64,000 nt of DNA from Epiperipatus broadwayi (GCA_028023455.1 JAQFVV010012397.1:934001-998000); one strand, 5' to 3'. Shown: positions 45,703-59,328, counted from the first letter of the stretch. Translations and numbers: made by a program. Notes: generated from the letters alone by a model not told the origin.

Positions 45703-48256
45703 CTTCAAAAGAATATATATATTTCATAATATGAAAACGAAATTTTTATATATAAATGTTATTTTATTAAGATCTGACAATTTTTGATGAAAAGTTGTTT
45801 AATCTCTTGCAAGATACACATTTCTGTCAATAAAACCTGCATTATTATTTGCTCAGGAGGCCAATTGAGATCCCATCAAACATAGTAACTCAACTTCTAT
45901 TAAATAGACTTACAGCCAGTTTAATATTGTTCGAATGTAAATTTTAGTGGTGATTCAACTAAAGTCTCCTTTATAGCAGCTTAATATTAAGTGACAAGGC
46001 TGAGGTTAATAATCCAACTCATTTTTAAATAACTTAAATAATTAAATGTGAAAAATGAATAATCAGTTAACTTCTTGTAGGTTAAGTGTCTTAGTCAATC
46101 AAATCCTATGCCATCTGTTACCTGGGCTACCAGTTGAAATTACATCAAACATAACTCACAATTAGATTGCAGATGGTTATATGGTTTTTTATCAAATGTT
46201 GTCATATATAAAACTATTAATGTCAATACATTTCTAAAGAAGGCATAAGTAAAATAATGTTAATGTATTATATATTTGAGTGGTGTTTAATTAATTTATA
46301 TATTTAAATTTTCATACTGCAAAATTAATTAAAAATGAGCTGAATTATAATTTCTACCTTGTCAATCAACATTAATTAAGCCAATACAAAGGAGACTTTG
46401 TTGAATTTCTGCTCAAAGGTTGCATTCAGACTTTAATGTCAAATTGAGCATTCCAAGCTTATTTAATAAAAATGGATTTACTGTGTTTGGTATGATTTTA
46501 GTTGGTTTCCTGAGCTGTTATACACAAGACATAAATTTCAATAAACTTTTATAGAGTGTAAGAAAATGACATTAATGTATTACACATTTAAATAGTGTAA
46601 TGTGTGTGTGTATATATATAACAAAAATAAAAATCATGATAAAATGTAAATTATATCTCACAAAAGTCTGGAGGCAATTAACAATTATTGCAGTATTAAA
46701 TTTAATATTAATAAACCAGATTTTTCTTTATCAAAACTAATTTAACTTTGATAAAGATAAGTCTGCATCAAAATAAATAAAAAATATATAACCATCCTTT
46801 TTCCATTCCATCTAAACTTTTGTATTTATTCTGAACTGTAATTTAGTATACAATTTTTTTAACTTTAATAAAATTATAATTCATTACATTAGCTTACTAT
46901 TTTATGCATTTATATGTTTGCTAAGAGATTGTTTTTTACATTTACATATTCAAAAATAAAAAATATATCATAGCTAAATATATTTTGAAACACCTGTTGG
47001 AATAGAGCATCTCAAATAACAGTACATCTGATCTACTATATATCAGGTGGGTTACATGATTTCTACAATTTTAATATTTTAAAAATGAATTTATTAACAA
47101 AATTGTATATTCTATTTTTGTTATAAACATCTTACAATAAACACTCCTCAGAATGGTTTCTAAAGTGTTAATAAATTTCATTCAAAAAGTCAAGAACATT
47201 GAAAATAAATTAAAAATAAAATTGAGCACAAACAATATATTGGAATTTTGAAATATTTCCATAGTAGTTGTTAAAAATTACAAAAATAATTAATGTCTTT
47301 AAGAAGAAGTGAGATTTGTTTAACATTCAAAAATTTTTAATATGGTAAAGGTAAGTTTTCTGAAATAAGAAAATTAAACTATTTTTTTGATTGTAAAAAT
47401 ATTTCTAACTTTTTATTGGGGGGGGGGGGCTAAAGTCATGAGAATTGAACTATCTACTGCACTTTGCTTGGAAATAAAATACAAACCTTTTCTTGAAGAC
47501 AATTGGAGTATACTTAAGTCACGGGTCAAAAAAGTGCAAAATCGATTATGATGTGCTAATAATGTGATTAAACAATATCGATTGTTGTCTATGGTAGCTT
47601 TATATTACATGTTACTTTCTTATCATAATTTATTTTATCATTTCTTATATATTTCAATTTTGATAAAATACATTTAAAACAACAAGCGATTTATATATCT
47701 CCTTTAAAATATTTATCTTTATTTCACAACTTCCTTCTAGATACAGAAGTATTGACATGTAGTAAAGAAATTCCTTTTTTTTTTTTTGGTTCAATCCTTC
47801 AATATTCTTCTTTGGAAAATTTTAGTCAATCATTATGGGAAGTCAATTGCTCTCTGGGTTTTATTTTTAATATATCATTACATCTTATTTAAAATGTGCT
47901 AATTTTGATACTCCATACAAAATTAAAATTTTTTTCACTTTTAAAATAAGCATTAAAATAAAGACTGTTTTGTATTTTCTTATTGAGCAGAAATTTACTA
48001 TATGTTGATTAATATATGAGTTTCAATTTTAGTATTCAAATGAGAAATCTATGGGTCAAATAAGCTAGTAATAAAGTAGCTTAGTTAAACTGTTTTTTTA
48101 CAAGAACTAGGCATTTCAAATCAAAACTAATAATTATTAATTAGAAAGATATTTTGACCATTGTATATTGCACTTATACCTTGTTTGTCTAACTTTTTTT
48201 TAAAATTATTAAAATATTTTCACTACTCAGTAATGTTAAATTACTTTACAATTTAG
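45703..48256. other. AT-rich stretch upstream of lectin exon
   Basis: The first half of the lectin domain should lie in this direction on the minus strand but I could not identify it. Two diverged copies of a segment (CCAATTGAGATCCCATCAAA and CCAGTTGAAATTACATCAAA) occur near 45862 and 46130. A poly-T/poly-G tract lies at about 47400-47430. Confidence 0.45.
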
Positions 48257-48291
48257 TTACATCACTCATTCATAAATTTAACTTCCAATAT
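48257..48291 (+). repeat. 35-bp direct repeat, copy 1
   Basis: TTACATCACTCATTCATAAA plus TTTAACTTCCAATAT, repeated with one mismatch at 50227-50261. The pair encloses 1.94 kb. Confidence 0.85.
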
Positions 48292-50226
48292 TATAATGGG
48301 AAAATGTTAAGTCTTACCGTATCTGCTGAACAGGGTGCCACCAGGCTATTTGAACCTGGAAAATTTATAGAGTAGGTAGATACACACTGTTAAGATCTTA
48401 TTTTTACATATATATTTTATTCTGACCATCAACTCATGCCACTAGCTCAGTGAGATGCAGAGATTTATAAAATATAAATTCTTATTTAAAAATATTTTCA
48501 ATATTAAAAAAATAAAAGAAGCTACTGCCAGTAATAACATACACAAACATTTATTAAACATATATAAGATTTAGAATCATTTTAGTATCACTTTTACTTT
48601 AAAATTTAACTTGCATTTTGACTTTTATTTTAGAATCTAATTTACGTTTCAATTTTTATTTTAGAAGTTTGCACAGATGAATTTAATATTTTATTAGAGT
48701 GTCGAGTATGAATAGACTACATGGATTGCATTTGAAAAGAAAATATTCTATCCCTGATTAAACCTTAGGCCAAAAGTTTGCAATCAAACCAATGCCAATC
48801 TATCTGATATATCGATGTATTCAATGCAGCATGAATATGACAGCACAATACCATACTGTCAGGAATGCATATCTGAACAGTATGGTTATAGAGAAGAAAT
48901 TGTCTCTCGTCCAGTACAGGAATATTACATCTGTCTGGCGAGAAGAACAATAATAAAAAAAAAAATTCATAGGAAGGGATTGCGGTCCTTTTTACCATCT
49001 TACTAACCCATTCCATAGGCTAAAGGTGTGATCCAAGGAGCAGGGAATATGTCTGCTTCCGATAGTCAGTAAGAAATGGACCTTATTTTTCCCTAGTGCA
49101 GCGTATCATGTGATCCTGCATGTAGCAGACCTTACTACATTTACTAATTACATCAATATATCCAATCAACTAACTCAATTTAACTATGAAACAAATAACC
49201 TAAGATTTACCCTCCCTTAAACTAACATAACTTTATGAATCTATGCAGCCATTCATGCCTGACTTAAATTTAACATTTATTAAAAGTTGTTTAACAAAAA
49301 AAAATCATAATAAAAACTTAAAAGAATGAAAAAAATAATTTAATGGAAATGACTTTAAAAAAAATACATCAAATAAAATTAGTTATTAATAATAAGTTAT
49401 GTTGGTCAGATAGGATTCTATTTCTATTAAACTGAAAAGGTTTTGAAATTAAAGTTCTTACTATTTTGAAAATGTTCATTAGTTATATAGTTCTTACTGT
49501 TTTAGAAAAGTTCATCCTTTACAGTTGCTTGCAATTTGGGATCCAGCATTAATTTCCCCAGTGTCCTGTAGTCCACAGTATAGAAAACAATTGGTCATTT
49601 CTTCTTTCATTTTTTTTTTAGCAAAACTGAAGGGATTGAAGAGTGCATCTTTTCAATCCCTTCTCCTTCAACTCTCTCTGCATTAACACATATAGCACAC
49701 CTCTCCTTTCACATCTCTTCCTTTTTTTTATTTTCAAACTTTTCCTTTTATTGTAAACTTTTGGATCCAGAGGACATTACGTCATGACGATGATGGTCTT
49801 TTCATTGAGGTCCGTTTCCTGAGGGATTTCTTTTATTGGCCATTCTGTTCCCATTGTTTTCTTTCTCCTATCTGACCTTTAATTATACATTTTGAAATTC
49901 CCACAGGCTAGTTCATTTGGACTAATTAAAACAATCATTTCCATTTTATACAATAGAATTAATTAAATTTGTACGTTCTTAAAGATATATTTTTATCTTT
50001 AAATCTTTTTAAGTTTTTGTTGAAAATTTAGTTTTAAAACTTTTTCTTTTTTTTTTTTATAAAGTTTTTTTTAATAATTTTTCATCTGTGCGATTTTATA
50101 TATATAAAGTTTAGATGACTTTTAATTTTCAATTTTTAATTCTTAAAAAAAAGTTTTTATTTGCGAACTTTTATTTTTAATCTCTAATTTTTTTACAAAA
50201 AAATAATGTAACGGTGTGTGTGCCCA
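48292..50226. other. 1.94-kb segment between 35-bp direct repeats
   Basis: Less AT-rich patches occur at 48760-49140 and 49530-49900, including a hairpin GAAGGGATTGAA / TTCAATCCCTTC near 49630-49665. It may be an inserted element, but no transposon protein is evident. Confidence 0.35.
48765..49000 (-). other. Candidate Cys-containing exon, unproven
   Basis: The minus strand shows a long pyrimidine tract and CTCGCCAG acceptor near 48938, then a phase-1 frame DRCNIPVLDERQFLLYNHTV, QICIPDSMVLCCHIHAALNT and IYQIDWHWFDCKLLA to a stop. It has five cysteines and a Trp near the end, loosely sushi-like, and lies on the host-gene strand upstream of the lectin exon. No clear donor or family match. Chance is quite possible. 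Confidence 0.25.
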
Positions 50227-50261
50227 TTACATCACCCATTCATAAATTTAACTTCCAATAT
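50227..50261 (+). repeat. 35-bp direct repeat, copy 2
   Basis: Matches 48257-48291 with one mismatch. Confidence 0.85.
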
Positions 50262-52760
50262 ATAAATATCTGTGTATTTAAAAAACATAAAGCAGCTTTT
50301 GTCCATACAGGATAAAGGCTTTTCCAAAACTCCTCATAGAGGAACAGGAAAGAAGGCATACTCATTAAGGTTGATAGTTTCCCAGTGATGAACATTTGAA
50401 TGTTTTTTCATTTTTCTTTTAATTCCTTACCTAACAATAGCTAAATACCCATTTACTGATTAATATTGGTTAATTAGCTAGGGGAAAAATTGAAGGCCTT
50501 TTAAAAAAATTTAAGTTTGTTAGCTCAAATGTGCAAATGTAAATCTTAAGTTTGGAAGAAATATGCTCTAGCTTTATAACATAGATGCTTTCATATATAT
50601 ATACAAATAGTCTTTTTTGTGTTATATCATGTATTATTTTATTTTATTAAACACAAAAAAGACTTTTTTATATATCATATAACCTTGAAAATATTAAATA
50701 TAATATATATTAAAAACAATAAAAATCTATTTAATACTTCATCTATGATTAAATATAATTAACTAAACTCACATTACATTTTTATTTCAACCAACCTAGC
50801 AGATGAAAAAATAATCTTATTTAACTAATAACAATAACAAATATAAACAACATTAACATTTGTGTGCTTCAATATATACAGGTGTTTAGTGAGATTTGTA
50901 ACCTGATTTCAAATTAGCTTCAGCAATATTCATTTTAAAATCTTACAAATTTCCACTTCTTTGTAAAGTTGTATCAGAATAATGTAAATGGTGTGATTTA
51001 ATACATAAATATTTTAGAAGCTGTGACAGTATCCATAATGATGTAATATTAGTTTATTAATTATATTTAATAATAGTGCACCTAGATGTTACTTGCATCC
51101 ACAGTGTTTTTATGTTAAATTACAACCCTTAAATTATTTTATTATATTTTTATGTTGAATTAAAAATTGACAAGTTTTAATATAAATGGCACAGGTTTCC
51201 ATCTTGTGAATATTACTGTAGGCCAATTGAAATCAGCCTATATATACATCTCATAAATATCATTGTCCATAGTAATCATTCTTATTAATAACCAGGTAAC
51301 AGTCAAAAACAGTTTTCAGCTATTAAATAGTTAGATGATGACATAAATTAAGATTGTTAATAATATTTAATAAAATATATGTGTGTTGAGGAAATTTTTG
51401 TCACTTTAAATATGTTAAATTATCTCATATAAATTGTTTTGTATTGATTACTATATTTGAATTTTAGCTAGTGGTATACAGGCATTGATTTATTTTTATA
51501 TAGCATGGGTGGGAAAGACATCAAATATGGACAACTGATTGACTCCCAAAATATTTTGGAGTGACTGTCTATATTTGAAAATAAAAGTAACAGTGGTAAA
51601 TAATGCTTGATTAGAAGGCTATGCTATGTTTTTTGCACATTTTGAGCTATTGTAAGTAAGAATCAATTCTTCACAATTTGAATCAACTGTGTGTAGTCAA
51701 TAGATGATATAAGCACTTTTTTTCAGAATGTGAAGATGCATATATTGTTTACAAATTTATCAGTTTGAATATGTTCACTGTGCAACATAAAGATGCAACC
51801 AGAAGCAATTAGTTTCAAAGCCAATAACTGTTTTTTATTGCAACAAGTGCATAGATCTAATTAATTTTAGGGTGAAAAATTAGTATTTTATCATATTTTA
51901 AATATGTCTGAAACAATTGCGAAGAAAATAAAAACATACAACAAAATGGAAGGAACAATTTTTCTTCACAATGGTTAAAGCTAAATGGGTGTATTATGTA
52001 TCTCATGCTAGTATGTCTCTTCTAAAAAAAGCAAACATTAAACTATAATTTAAAATCATACTTGTAATATGTAAGCGACAAATATGACACTTGGAAAAAA
52101 TTATAAGTAGCCCTTGCCCTGAAAAAGTATGCCCACCCCTTTATATAGTTATGTTTGGAATTTTTTTTAAAAGGGTAATCTATTTATTAAAAGAACATGA
52201 AATATATTTGTTTATTAGATTGTATGTCTTAGCTTATTTAAATTCAAACTTCATGTTTAACAATAGTCTGAATATCAATATACATACTTAGGAGCTTGCA
52301 GCTAAATGGGTAAAAGATTACCTTTTATCTATACTGCTTTATGTTTGTAAATATAGATAATGCTGCTGAAGTATTCTAGTATTGGTTTGTACTGATTTAC
52401 TAAATTAGAATTTCAATTAATGGTATGCAGTCATTGATATATTTTTATATAGTTATATTTGGAGTTTGTTCAAAGTGTAAGTTGATTATTTATTAATTGG
52501 GTTTTGTAGACAAAATCTAAAATATGATTTTTTTATTAGCTTGTAATTTAAAATTGCACTTCATGTTTGCAATAGTCTGGATATCAATATACTTCTCAAC
52601 TTGCAATTTAATAGGTAAGAAGTTAACTTTTACCTATGCTGCTTTATTATGATTTTGTGTTTGTAAATACAGGTAATATTGCTGAAATATTATAGCATGA
52701 GTGGGTTCTATTGATTTAATATGTATATATAAATAAAATGTCCGTTAATTAAAACAAAAT
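50262..52760. other. AT-rich stretch with a small hairpin
   Basis: A foldback at 50592-50678 pairs GTCTTTTTTGTG with CACAAAAAAGAC across a ~30-base loop. No gene recognised. Confidence 0.5.
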
Positions 52761-52761
52761 T

Positions 52762-52956
52762 GTAATTATAATTGAAATAATAAATTTAACTGTTTACAAA
52801 CTATTATAAACAAGCCTTAAATCCGTAGAAGTACTTTCGGTTAATTTTTAAACCTGCCTCAACTGCCCTTAAATTTTAAAAAAAAGGTACTTCTGCGGAT
52901 TTAAGGATTGTTTATAATAGTTTGTAAACTGTTAAATTTATTATTTCAGTTATAAT
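52762..52956. repeat. Foldback element, ~195 bp
   Basis: The left arm GTAATTATAATTGAAATAAT... and its complement at the right end pair through TTTAACTGTTTACAAACTAT and AAATCCGTAGAAGTAC. The loop is near 52845-52880. It ends a few bases before the TIR element at 52970. Confidence 0.88.
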
Positions 52957-53099
52957 ATATATATATAATGGTTGTCATCTGATCCTTCGTGTCAGTCGCT
53001 AGAGGCACGATTTCTAACAAAAAAACACATTAATATAACGTTCCTGGGCTAGCGATTCTCTATTAATATTGACTCTTTTTTTGTTGTTTGTTTACAAAG

Positions 53100-54890
53100 T
53101 TTACTTTCTTTCGTTTCTGAATTATTTTTCCCAAATAATATTTTTGATGATGGGATAATAATAGTTGTTTTTTTTTTAATTTTTTTTTTTACCAAAGGGT
53201 CTTTTTTGGTGTGTGTTTAAATAGTAATTTGTGTTTTTTTTTTAAATAGTATTACTGTTTTTGTAAAATTGGATTGACAAAATTCAAGAGAGAATGGGTT
53301 TTTTTGATGGATCTTTAAATAATAATTTACGTTACTTTGATAGGTTTACATTTGATTTCCGACAACAATTAGTGGGAAGGTTTTTTTGTGTACGATTAAA
53401 TAATAATTTACGTTACTTTGATAGGTTTACATTTGATTGCCAACAACAATTATTGAGAGAAGTGTTTTTTTTTTTTCGCGTGTGTGTGTGTTGTTTAAAT
53501 AAAAATTAAAACCTTTACTTTTATTGGTTTACATTTGATTGATGACCGATTTGACTTCCTTTCATTTATAAATTATGGTTTTGGTTCTACAAATAAATAT
53601 TTTTGACAATTGGACAATAATAGTTGTTGTTTGTTTAATTTTTATTGACAAGAGTGGGTGTTTTTTTGGTGTAGATTCAAATAGTAATTTGGGTTACATT
53701 TAAATAATAAGTTGCGGTCTTACTTTGATTGGTTTACATTTGATTGCTGACACTAGTTATTGGGAGGAGTGTTTTTTTGTGTGTACAATTGTAGACAACA
53801 ATTATTGGGAGGTGTGTAACCGTTTAAAGAATAGTAGTTTACGTTACTTTTAGTAGTGGTGTACATTTGATTGCTGACAATAATTAGTGAGAGGGGTGGG
53901 TGTTTTTGAGTGATGATTAAATACTAATTTACCTTTCTTTTATTTTACATTTGATTGCCGACAACAATTATTGGGAGGTAAAGAGGTTGTTTTTTTTTTT
54001 GTGTATGTTTAAATCAAAATTGAAGTTACTTTTATCGGTTATATTTGATTGACAATGGTTTTGACTTTCTTTTTTTTTTTCGTTTATAAATTATGGTTTT
54101 GGTTTGCCAAAAACCTAATATTTTTGACAATGAAATAATAATAGTTGTTGTGGTTTTCTTTCATTTTTATTGACAAGAGCGGGTCTTTTTTTTGTGTATG
54201 TTCAAGTAGTAATTTGGCTTACGTTTAAAAAATAATTGGTTTACCTTATTTTTAGTGCTTTACATTTGATTGCCAACAACAATTAGTGGAAGGGATGTTT
54301 TTGTTTATGATTAAAGAATAATTGTACATTCCTTTTATTTTTTACATTTGATTGCCAACAACAACTATTGGGAGAAAGGGTTTTGCATTTTTTTTTTGTT
54401 TGTGTGTATGTTTAAATCAAAATTTAAGTGACTTTTATCAGTTACCATTTGATTGAAAACCGATTTGACTTTCTTTTTTTTTTTCATTTATAAATTATTT
54501 AGGTTTTCCCAAATAATATTTGATTTGACAATGGGACAATAATAGTCTAGGTTTCTTTAATTTTGATTGACAAGAGCAGGTCTTTTTCGGTGTACGTTCA
54601 AATAGTAATTTGGGTTATGTTTAACTAATAATTTACTGTCTTACTTTGATTGGTTTACATTTTATTGCTGACAACAATTAGTGGGAGGGTTTTTTGTTTT
54701 TTTTCTATACGATTAAAAAATAATTGACGTTCTTTTTATTTGACCATTTGATTGCCGATGACATCAATTATTGGAAGAAGAGGGTTTTTGGGGGCTATGT
54801 TTAAATAAAAATTTTAGTTACTTCTTTTATTTTACATTTGATTGCCAACAACAACAATTATCGGGAGAAGAAGGGATGTACATTTAAATA
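53100..54890 (+). repeat. Higher-order tandem array inside the TIR element
   Basis: A sub-unit of roughly 80-110 bases (TTTACGTTACTTTGATAGGT, then ACATTTGATTGCCGACAACA, then a G/T-rich run) repeats many times; two nearly identical copies lie 81 bases apart at 53317 and 53398. A second marker (AATATTTTTGACAATGGGAC-like followed by AATAATAGTTGTTG) recurs near 53140, 53600, 54118 and 54515. This defines about four superunits of roughly 400-520 bases. Confidence 0.82.
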
Positions 54891-54894
54891 AAAA

Positions 54895-55197
54895 TTGAAA
54901 TTACTTATTTTATTTTTGACATTTGACGAAGGTCATTTAGAATCCCTCAAACAAGCTTGTCTTTACGAAGTGAACATTTCCGCCGGCAGATGTTTTTGGA
55001 CCTCAAATCTGCATATATTTGCCACACAATTCAATCTTTTCTTTCAGCAGCAGGATGTTTTTTTCCTTTTTTCTGCTGTAGAAATATTCCACCGCTGGCT
55101 TCCGTGTCTGGCAATTCTCATCTTTTCAAGTTTTCTGTTGTGGGAATTAGCCATACTTTTTGTCTCGGAAAATTTCTCGCTAAAACGTGATTTTTAA
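54895..55197 (+). other. Overlapping short frames in the TIR element, unrecognised
   Basis: Two overlapping frames of 100 and 77 codons lie in a less AT-rich segment. One reads FSLRSEHFRRQMFLDL-like residues and several cysteines. I see no known domain, and the two-frame openness suggests compositional chance. Confidence 0.25.
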
Positions 55198-55489
55198 AAT
55201 TTTATGCTAACCCACCCTAATCGAAAATTTAGGAGGAATACAAATTTATGAGGAACAATCACTACTGTTAAAATTGATAAAATGTAACAGTACATCAATT
55301 CATCTTAAAAAAAAAAGCCACCAATGAAAATTTAAATAATTTTGACACGATCACATTAACACACCCTCGTACGATATTGTTACAAAAAATACATAAGGCA
55401 GCATTACGATATAGTGCATGACACAAACAACTACGGCATTTTTCTCTGCTTTTAGCATCGGAAAAAGCCACATCATTAGCCACTAAGCC

Positions 55490-55625
55490 GAGTTAACACT
55501 CTTTCTAGATTTTATCGTAGAAAGAAGACTTAACTCCGAGTTAACACTCTACCTTTTAGCGTAGAAAGTAGACTTAACTCCGAGTTAACAATCTTTCTAG
55601 GATTTATTTTAGAAAGAATTCTTAA
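55490..55625 (+). repeat. Three tandem hairpin units
   Basis: GAGTTAACACTCTTTCTAGA and related units of 44-48 bases occur three times. Each begins GAGTTAAC and ends TTAACTC (the third is diverged), with inner TCTTTCTA / TAGAAAGA pairing. So each unit folds on itself. Confidence 0.82.
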
Positions 55626-55719
55626 AGGGCTTGGGTGCTGCCATGGAAATGGCATATTTTTAGAAATTTAGCTAGAAATATTGCCTCTAGCAGCTGACAT
55701 GAAGGATCAGATGACAACC

Positions 55720-58605
55720 GAAAAAAATTATGGAGATGAAGTAATGAAAATCACATATTTAATGAGAAAAAAAAAAGATTGGATAAGTATGGTCACATTA
55801 TAAATTATTATTTATTTTATTCAATAACTCAAATCATGAACTATAAGTATAAGTATATAAATTAGAAAATGTGTTTGTATATATGAAAAAAGAAAACAAA
55901 AAAAGCATTTATGTTGTCTTATTACTGGATATTTTTATCAAAATTGTGAATTACTTAAATAGTTTTAAGAATGTAAATCAAATTTTTTGTTAAAATTAAA
56001 TAAAAGTAATTAAAATGCTGTAAAACAATACTGGTTAAAATTCATATTTATAGTTATATCAACAAAAAGGGATTTATTGCATTTTTGATGGTGAGCTAAA
56101 GTTGTTTACTATTAAATCATTTATAATATCTACAACTATTTCGGATACTATTGTATACATTTAAGCATTATTGAAATTAAACTATAAATTTGTATTTTGA
56201 ATTATGAAATAAATTTTATTTGTTTATATAATTTAAGAAAATATTTTTCTTTATTTTCATAATTACATAATTTTACATTTAAGTTTTAAACTTCAATTTT
56301 TATAAGCTAAAATTATTGTTCAAAGATAAAAGAGAATGTAATATCAATTAAGTTACTTTCTTTTATAATTAATTTCACTAATCAGAGACTGGTTAAAAAT
56401 AAATATGTCATTGCATCCAGTGAATAAATGGCTTGTTTTATACAGGAAACACAACTGTCATATAGGAATACCATAGGAGAATATGATTCATTTGTATAAT
56501 AGTTATTCTTTAAGTCTTTTTCAATTATAATTGCAAGAAAACCAGTTAAATGTGAAGTTTAATTGCTACTTGAAGTCATCAGAAATGTAAGTTCTCCAGA
56601 GAACTAACTCAAGTCTTTTCAAAAAAAGGAATTCAATATCAAGTTTACTGGAAAAAATAAACAAAACCAGCATTGATGAACTATAAGTTATCATTATAAT
56701 TTTTTAACCATAGTTATGAAAAATATTATCACCAGTTTGCATATGAAAAAATAAAAACATTAGCTAACATATTGAAATGTAAATGCTATTGTGAAAAAAA
56801 TTAAACTACAAAAAAGTGAAATTCGTCTAAGTTACTGATACTGAATGTTAGTTATGGAAAATCCAAGATTTATAAGAAACTTTGTAATCAAAAATATTAT
56901 CAGTTAAGAAAATGGTTATATTAAAAAATTATCAAAAAAGGGTCTTATTAAAATTAAACTGTGTAAAATAAAGCAAAACTAAGCAATATAAAAGTGTGAT
57001 AAAATAAAATTAAACAAATGGAAAAATATAAGAGGTAACACCAGAATGGATCCACTGAAAATTGTTAAGGTCTTCTTTTGTTGAAGTATCATAATTAACT
57101 TGAATATTTCAGAAAATAGCATTTAATTAATAATTGATAAATTAATTTGTAAACTTTTTATTTTTTTTCCTTTCATGATTTTATAAACTTGGTATTTAAG
57201 ACTTACAAAACATATTTTTAATATAATTTTATTATGGATATTTAACAATGCACATTTTTATTTCATAAAATGTTTATATTGTAAACAAGTGATTTTATGC
57301 AGTATGTGTCTATATTTTTGAATAGGTTAAGGGGGGAATAAAGTATTAAACCAGTCAGAAATATATGCACATAGGTTCATTATGATACTGTAATGTATTT
57401 ATTGATGGTGTACTCTACCATATAATTATGGGTAACATTTATATACACATTGATTTTTTTTATTATCATAGTAATTCATTAAATTATTTTACAAATTAAA
57501 GAATAGTAGTTGTATTCACTTTTTATTCAATTCTCATCCAGATCTCAAAGTATAAAGTGTATTTAGATATGTGATTATAGATCATTTAATGCTTAAAAAA
57601 GTTCTTAATGCTCCAAAATTATGATTTTCCACAGATCATTTAATAACAGGCAATTATTTAAGGAGTAGTAAAGATAAACAAATCACTTTTTCAAATCCAG
57701 AAGAAAGTAGTACCAGAAGGTATAGAAATTTTTTTATTCCTAAAACAAATAAAGCTGATTTGTTCTAACCAATACTGACTTCATGATTAGTCCAGATGAA
57801 TGATTGTTTGTAGAAAAATTAATCATTTCATCAATATTACTTCATTGAGATTATACTTTGAGTAATCACATTGTGTAAATAAGTAAGAAGTGGTTCTAGC
57901 AATGATCTAGATATTAACCAACATTATGCTAAATGAACATTTTTTTTGTTATTGATTCTCAACTTTAGCACTTAATGTACGGTATGATCATTAGATTGTG
58001 AAATTTTATTAATTGTATTTCTAAGCTCATTGGCCCATCTGATACATTACATATAATTTACTAATATGTAGAACTTACTAAAATCTACATTGCAGTCATA
58101 AATACTAAAAGTTTAAGCATTTACAGTAAGCATTAAAAATGGAAAACTATCATTGACAACAATCAAATAACAACCCACAGATGCAGCACCCAATGTCCAG
58201 TTAAACAAATCTATGTTTGGATAGAAATCAATATAAAATTACACTTTTATACAAGACAATTATTCTTTTATTTAACTATATCAGAAATTAATAATTTGAT
58301 TTATTTTCAATATATAATAATTGATTAAAAATAAAAGTTTAATTTATATGTAAAAAAAAAAAAAGACCTTCAACATCTTTTAATATACCGAAATACAATT
58401 ATTGACTGACGCTCATCAAAAGTTTTGAAGTACAAAAATAACTTTAACTATAATGTCATTTGTTTAGATTTCAAAAAAAAAAAAAAAGTCAGTTTTATCT
58501 ACAGAATTTATTTATAATTTAGTTTAAATTTTTTTTAAATAAAATAATTTTTTGTTGTTGTTTTTAACACATGCACTTAGGAAGTTATATGGAAAAAAAT
58601 TAATA
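55720..58605. other. AT-rich stretch, nothing recognised
   Basis: Stops in all frames. A-rich runs occur at 58350 and 58474. No repeats with partners seen. Confidence 0.5.
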
Positions 58606-58610
58606 GTCGA

Positions 58611-59201
58611 GTGGCTCCAGGATTTAGGCCCTGTGTTTCACATGGTTTGCCAGAAATCACACTCCTATTTACAGCCTATGTGAATCCATTGTTGCTAAGC
58701 ATAGAGGATGTCCTCCCTGGGATAGCCATTCTTTTGCTGGGAGAGAGCATTCACCATATCTCCTACATGGATGATGTGGTGGTATTTCTCTCATTTCAGG
58801 ATGAACTCATGAGGCTTGAGAAGCTCTTGGATCAATTCTCTTGTGAATTTGGTTTAAGAGTCAATGAAGGCAAATTGGCCATGTGGTCCATCATGATAGG
58901 AAAGCGAGTTCTGGGCAGATTTAAAGCAGCCCCTCAGAGCTTCCTTGGCTTCCACCTTGCCTCCCCCCTCAGTTATGAAGACAGACATGGAGAACACTTT
59001 ACTCACCAGATAGAAAGTGTAGTTACCTCCCTATCCAAAATCTATCTATCTTTGTTGGACAGGATTGCTTTGCTAAACTCTGGTGTGTTGCTGAAGATCA
59101 CTTATTACCTAGACAGCTTTTCCCCAACCAACACTTTTATTAAAAAGGTTAAAACCCTTTGCAGAAGGCTATGCTGGGGTGGGGGCTGTCATCAGTCTTA
59201 A
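58611..59201 (+). pseudogene. LINE reverse transcriptase, truncated
   Basis: The frame of 196 codons reads HGLPEITLLFTAYVNPLLLS, ISYMDDVVVFLSFQDELMRL and GLRVNEGKLAMW, then FKAAPQSFLGFHLAS and LLDRIALLNSGVLLKITYYL. YMDD is the catalytic motif (palm domain), followed by the G.+.N..K block and the thumb. The upstream RT fingers and the endonuclease are missing. The frame ends at TAA near 59201, after RRLCWGGG. A complete ORF2 would be several times longer. Confidence 0.85.
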
Positions 59202-59328
59202 TCTACTGCAAAAGCCTAACCCCCTAAATGGGTTGGCTTTGCATTTAAAATCAAAATTTTTCAAATACGAAGAACTCATAACATCCTTGTAAGACTGTTA
59301 ATACTTAGACATTGAATGTCCTATCCCA

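Larger units (their letters stand above)
52970..55719. mobile_element. 2.75-kb TIR element carrying a satellite array
   Basis: GGTTGTCATCTGATCCTTCG at 52970 is matched by its complement ending ATGACAACC at 55719. The inverted repeats continue for about 47 bases with few mismatches (GTCAG..GCTAGAGGCA). Inside are a tandem array (53100-54890), an AT-poor segment with overlapping short frames (54895-55197) and a triple hairpin array (55490-55625). No transposase motif is recognised, so it is non-autonomous. The flanks are AT repeats that hide any target duplication. The superfamily is unknown. Confidence 0.8.

Noticed and set aside
48318-48355. 38-base candidate microexon on the minus strand with CAG acceptor and GTAAGAC donor (SNSLVAPCSADT)
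   Set aside because: Good splice signals but phase 1 to 0, which does not join the phase-1 lectin exon. Too short to judge.
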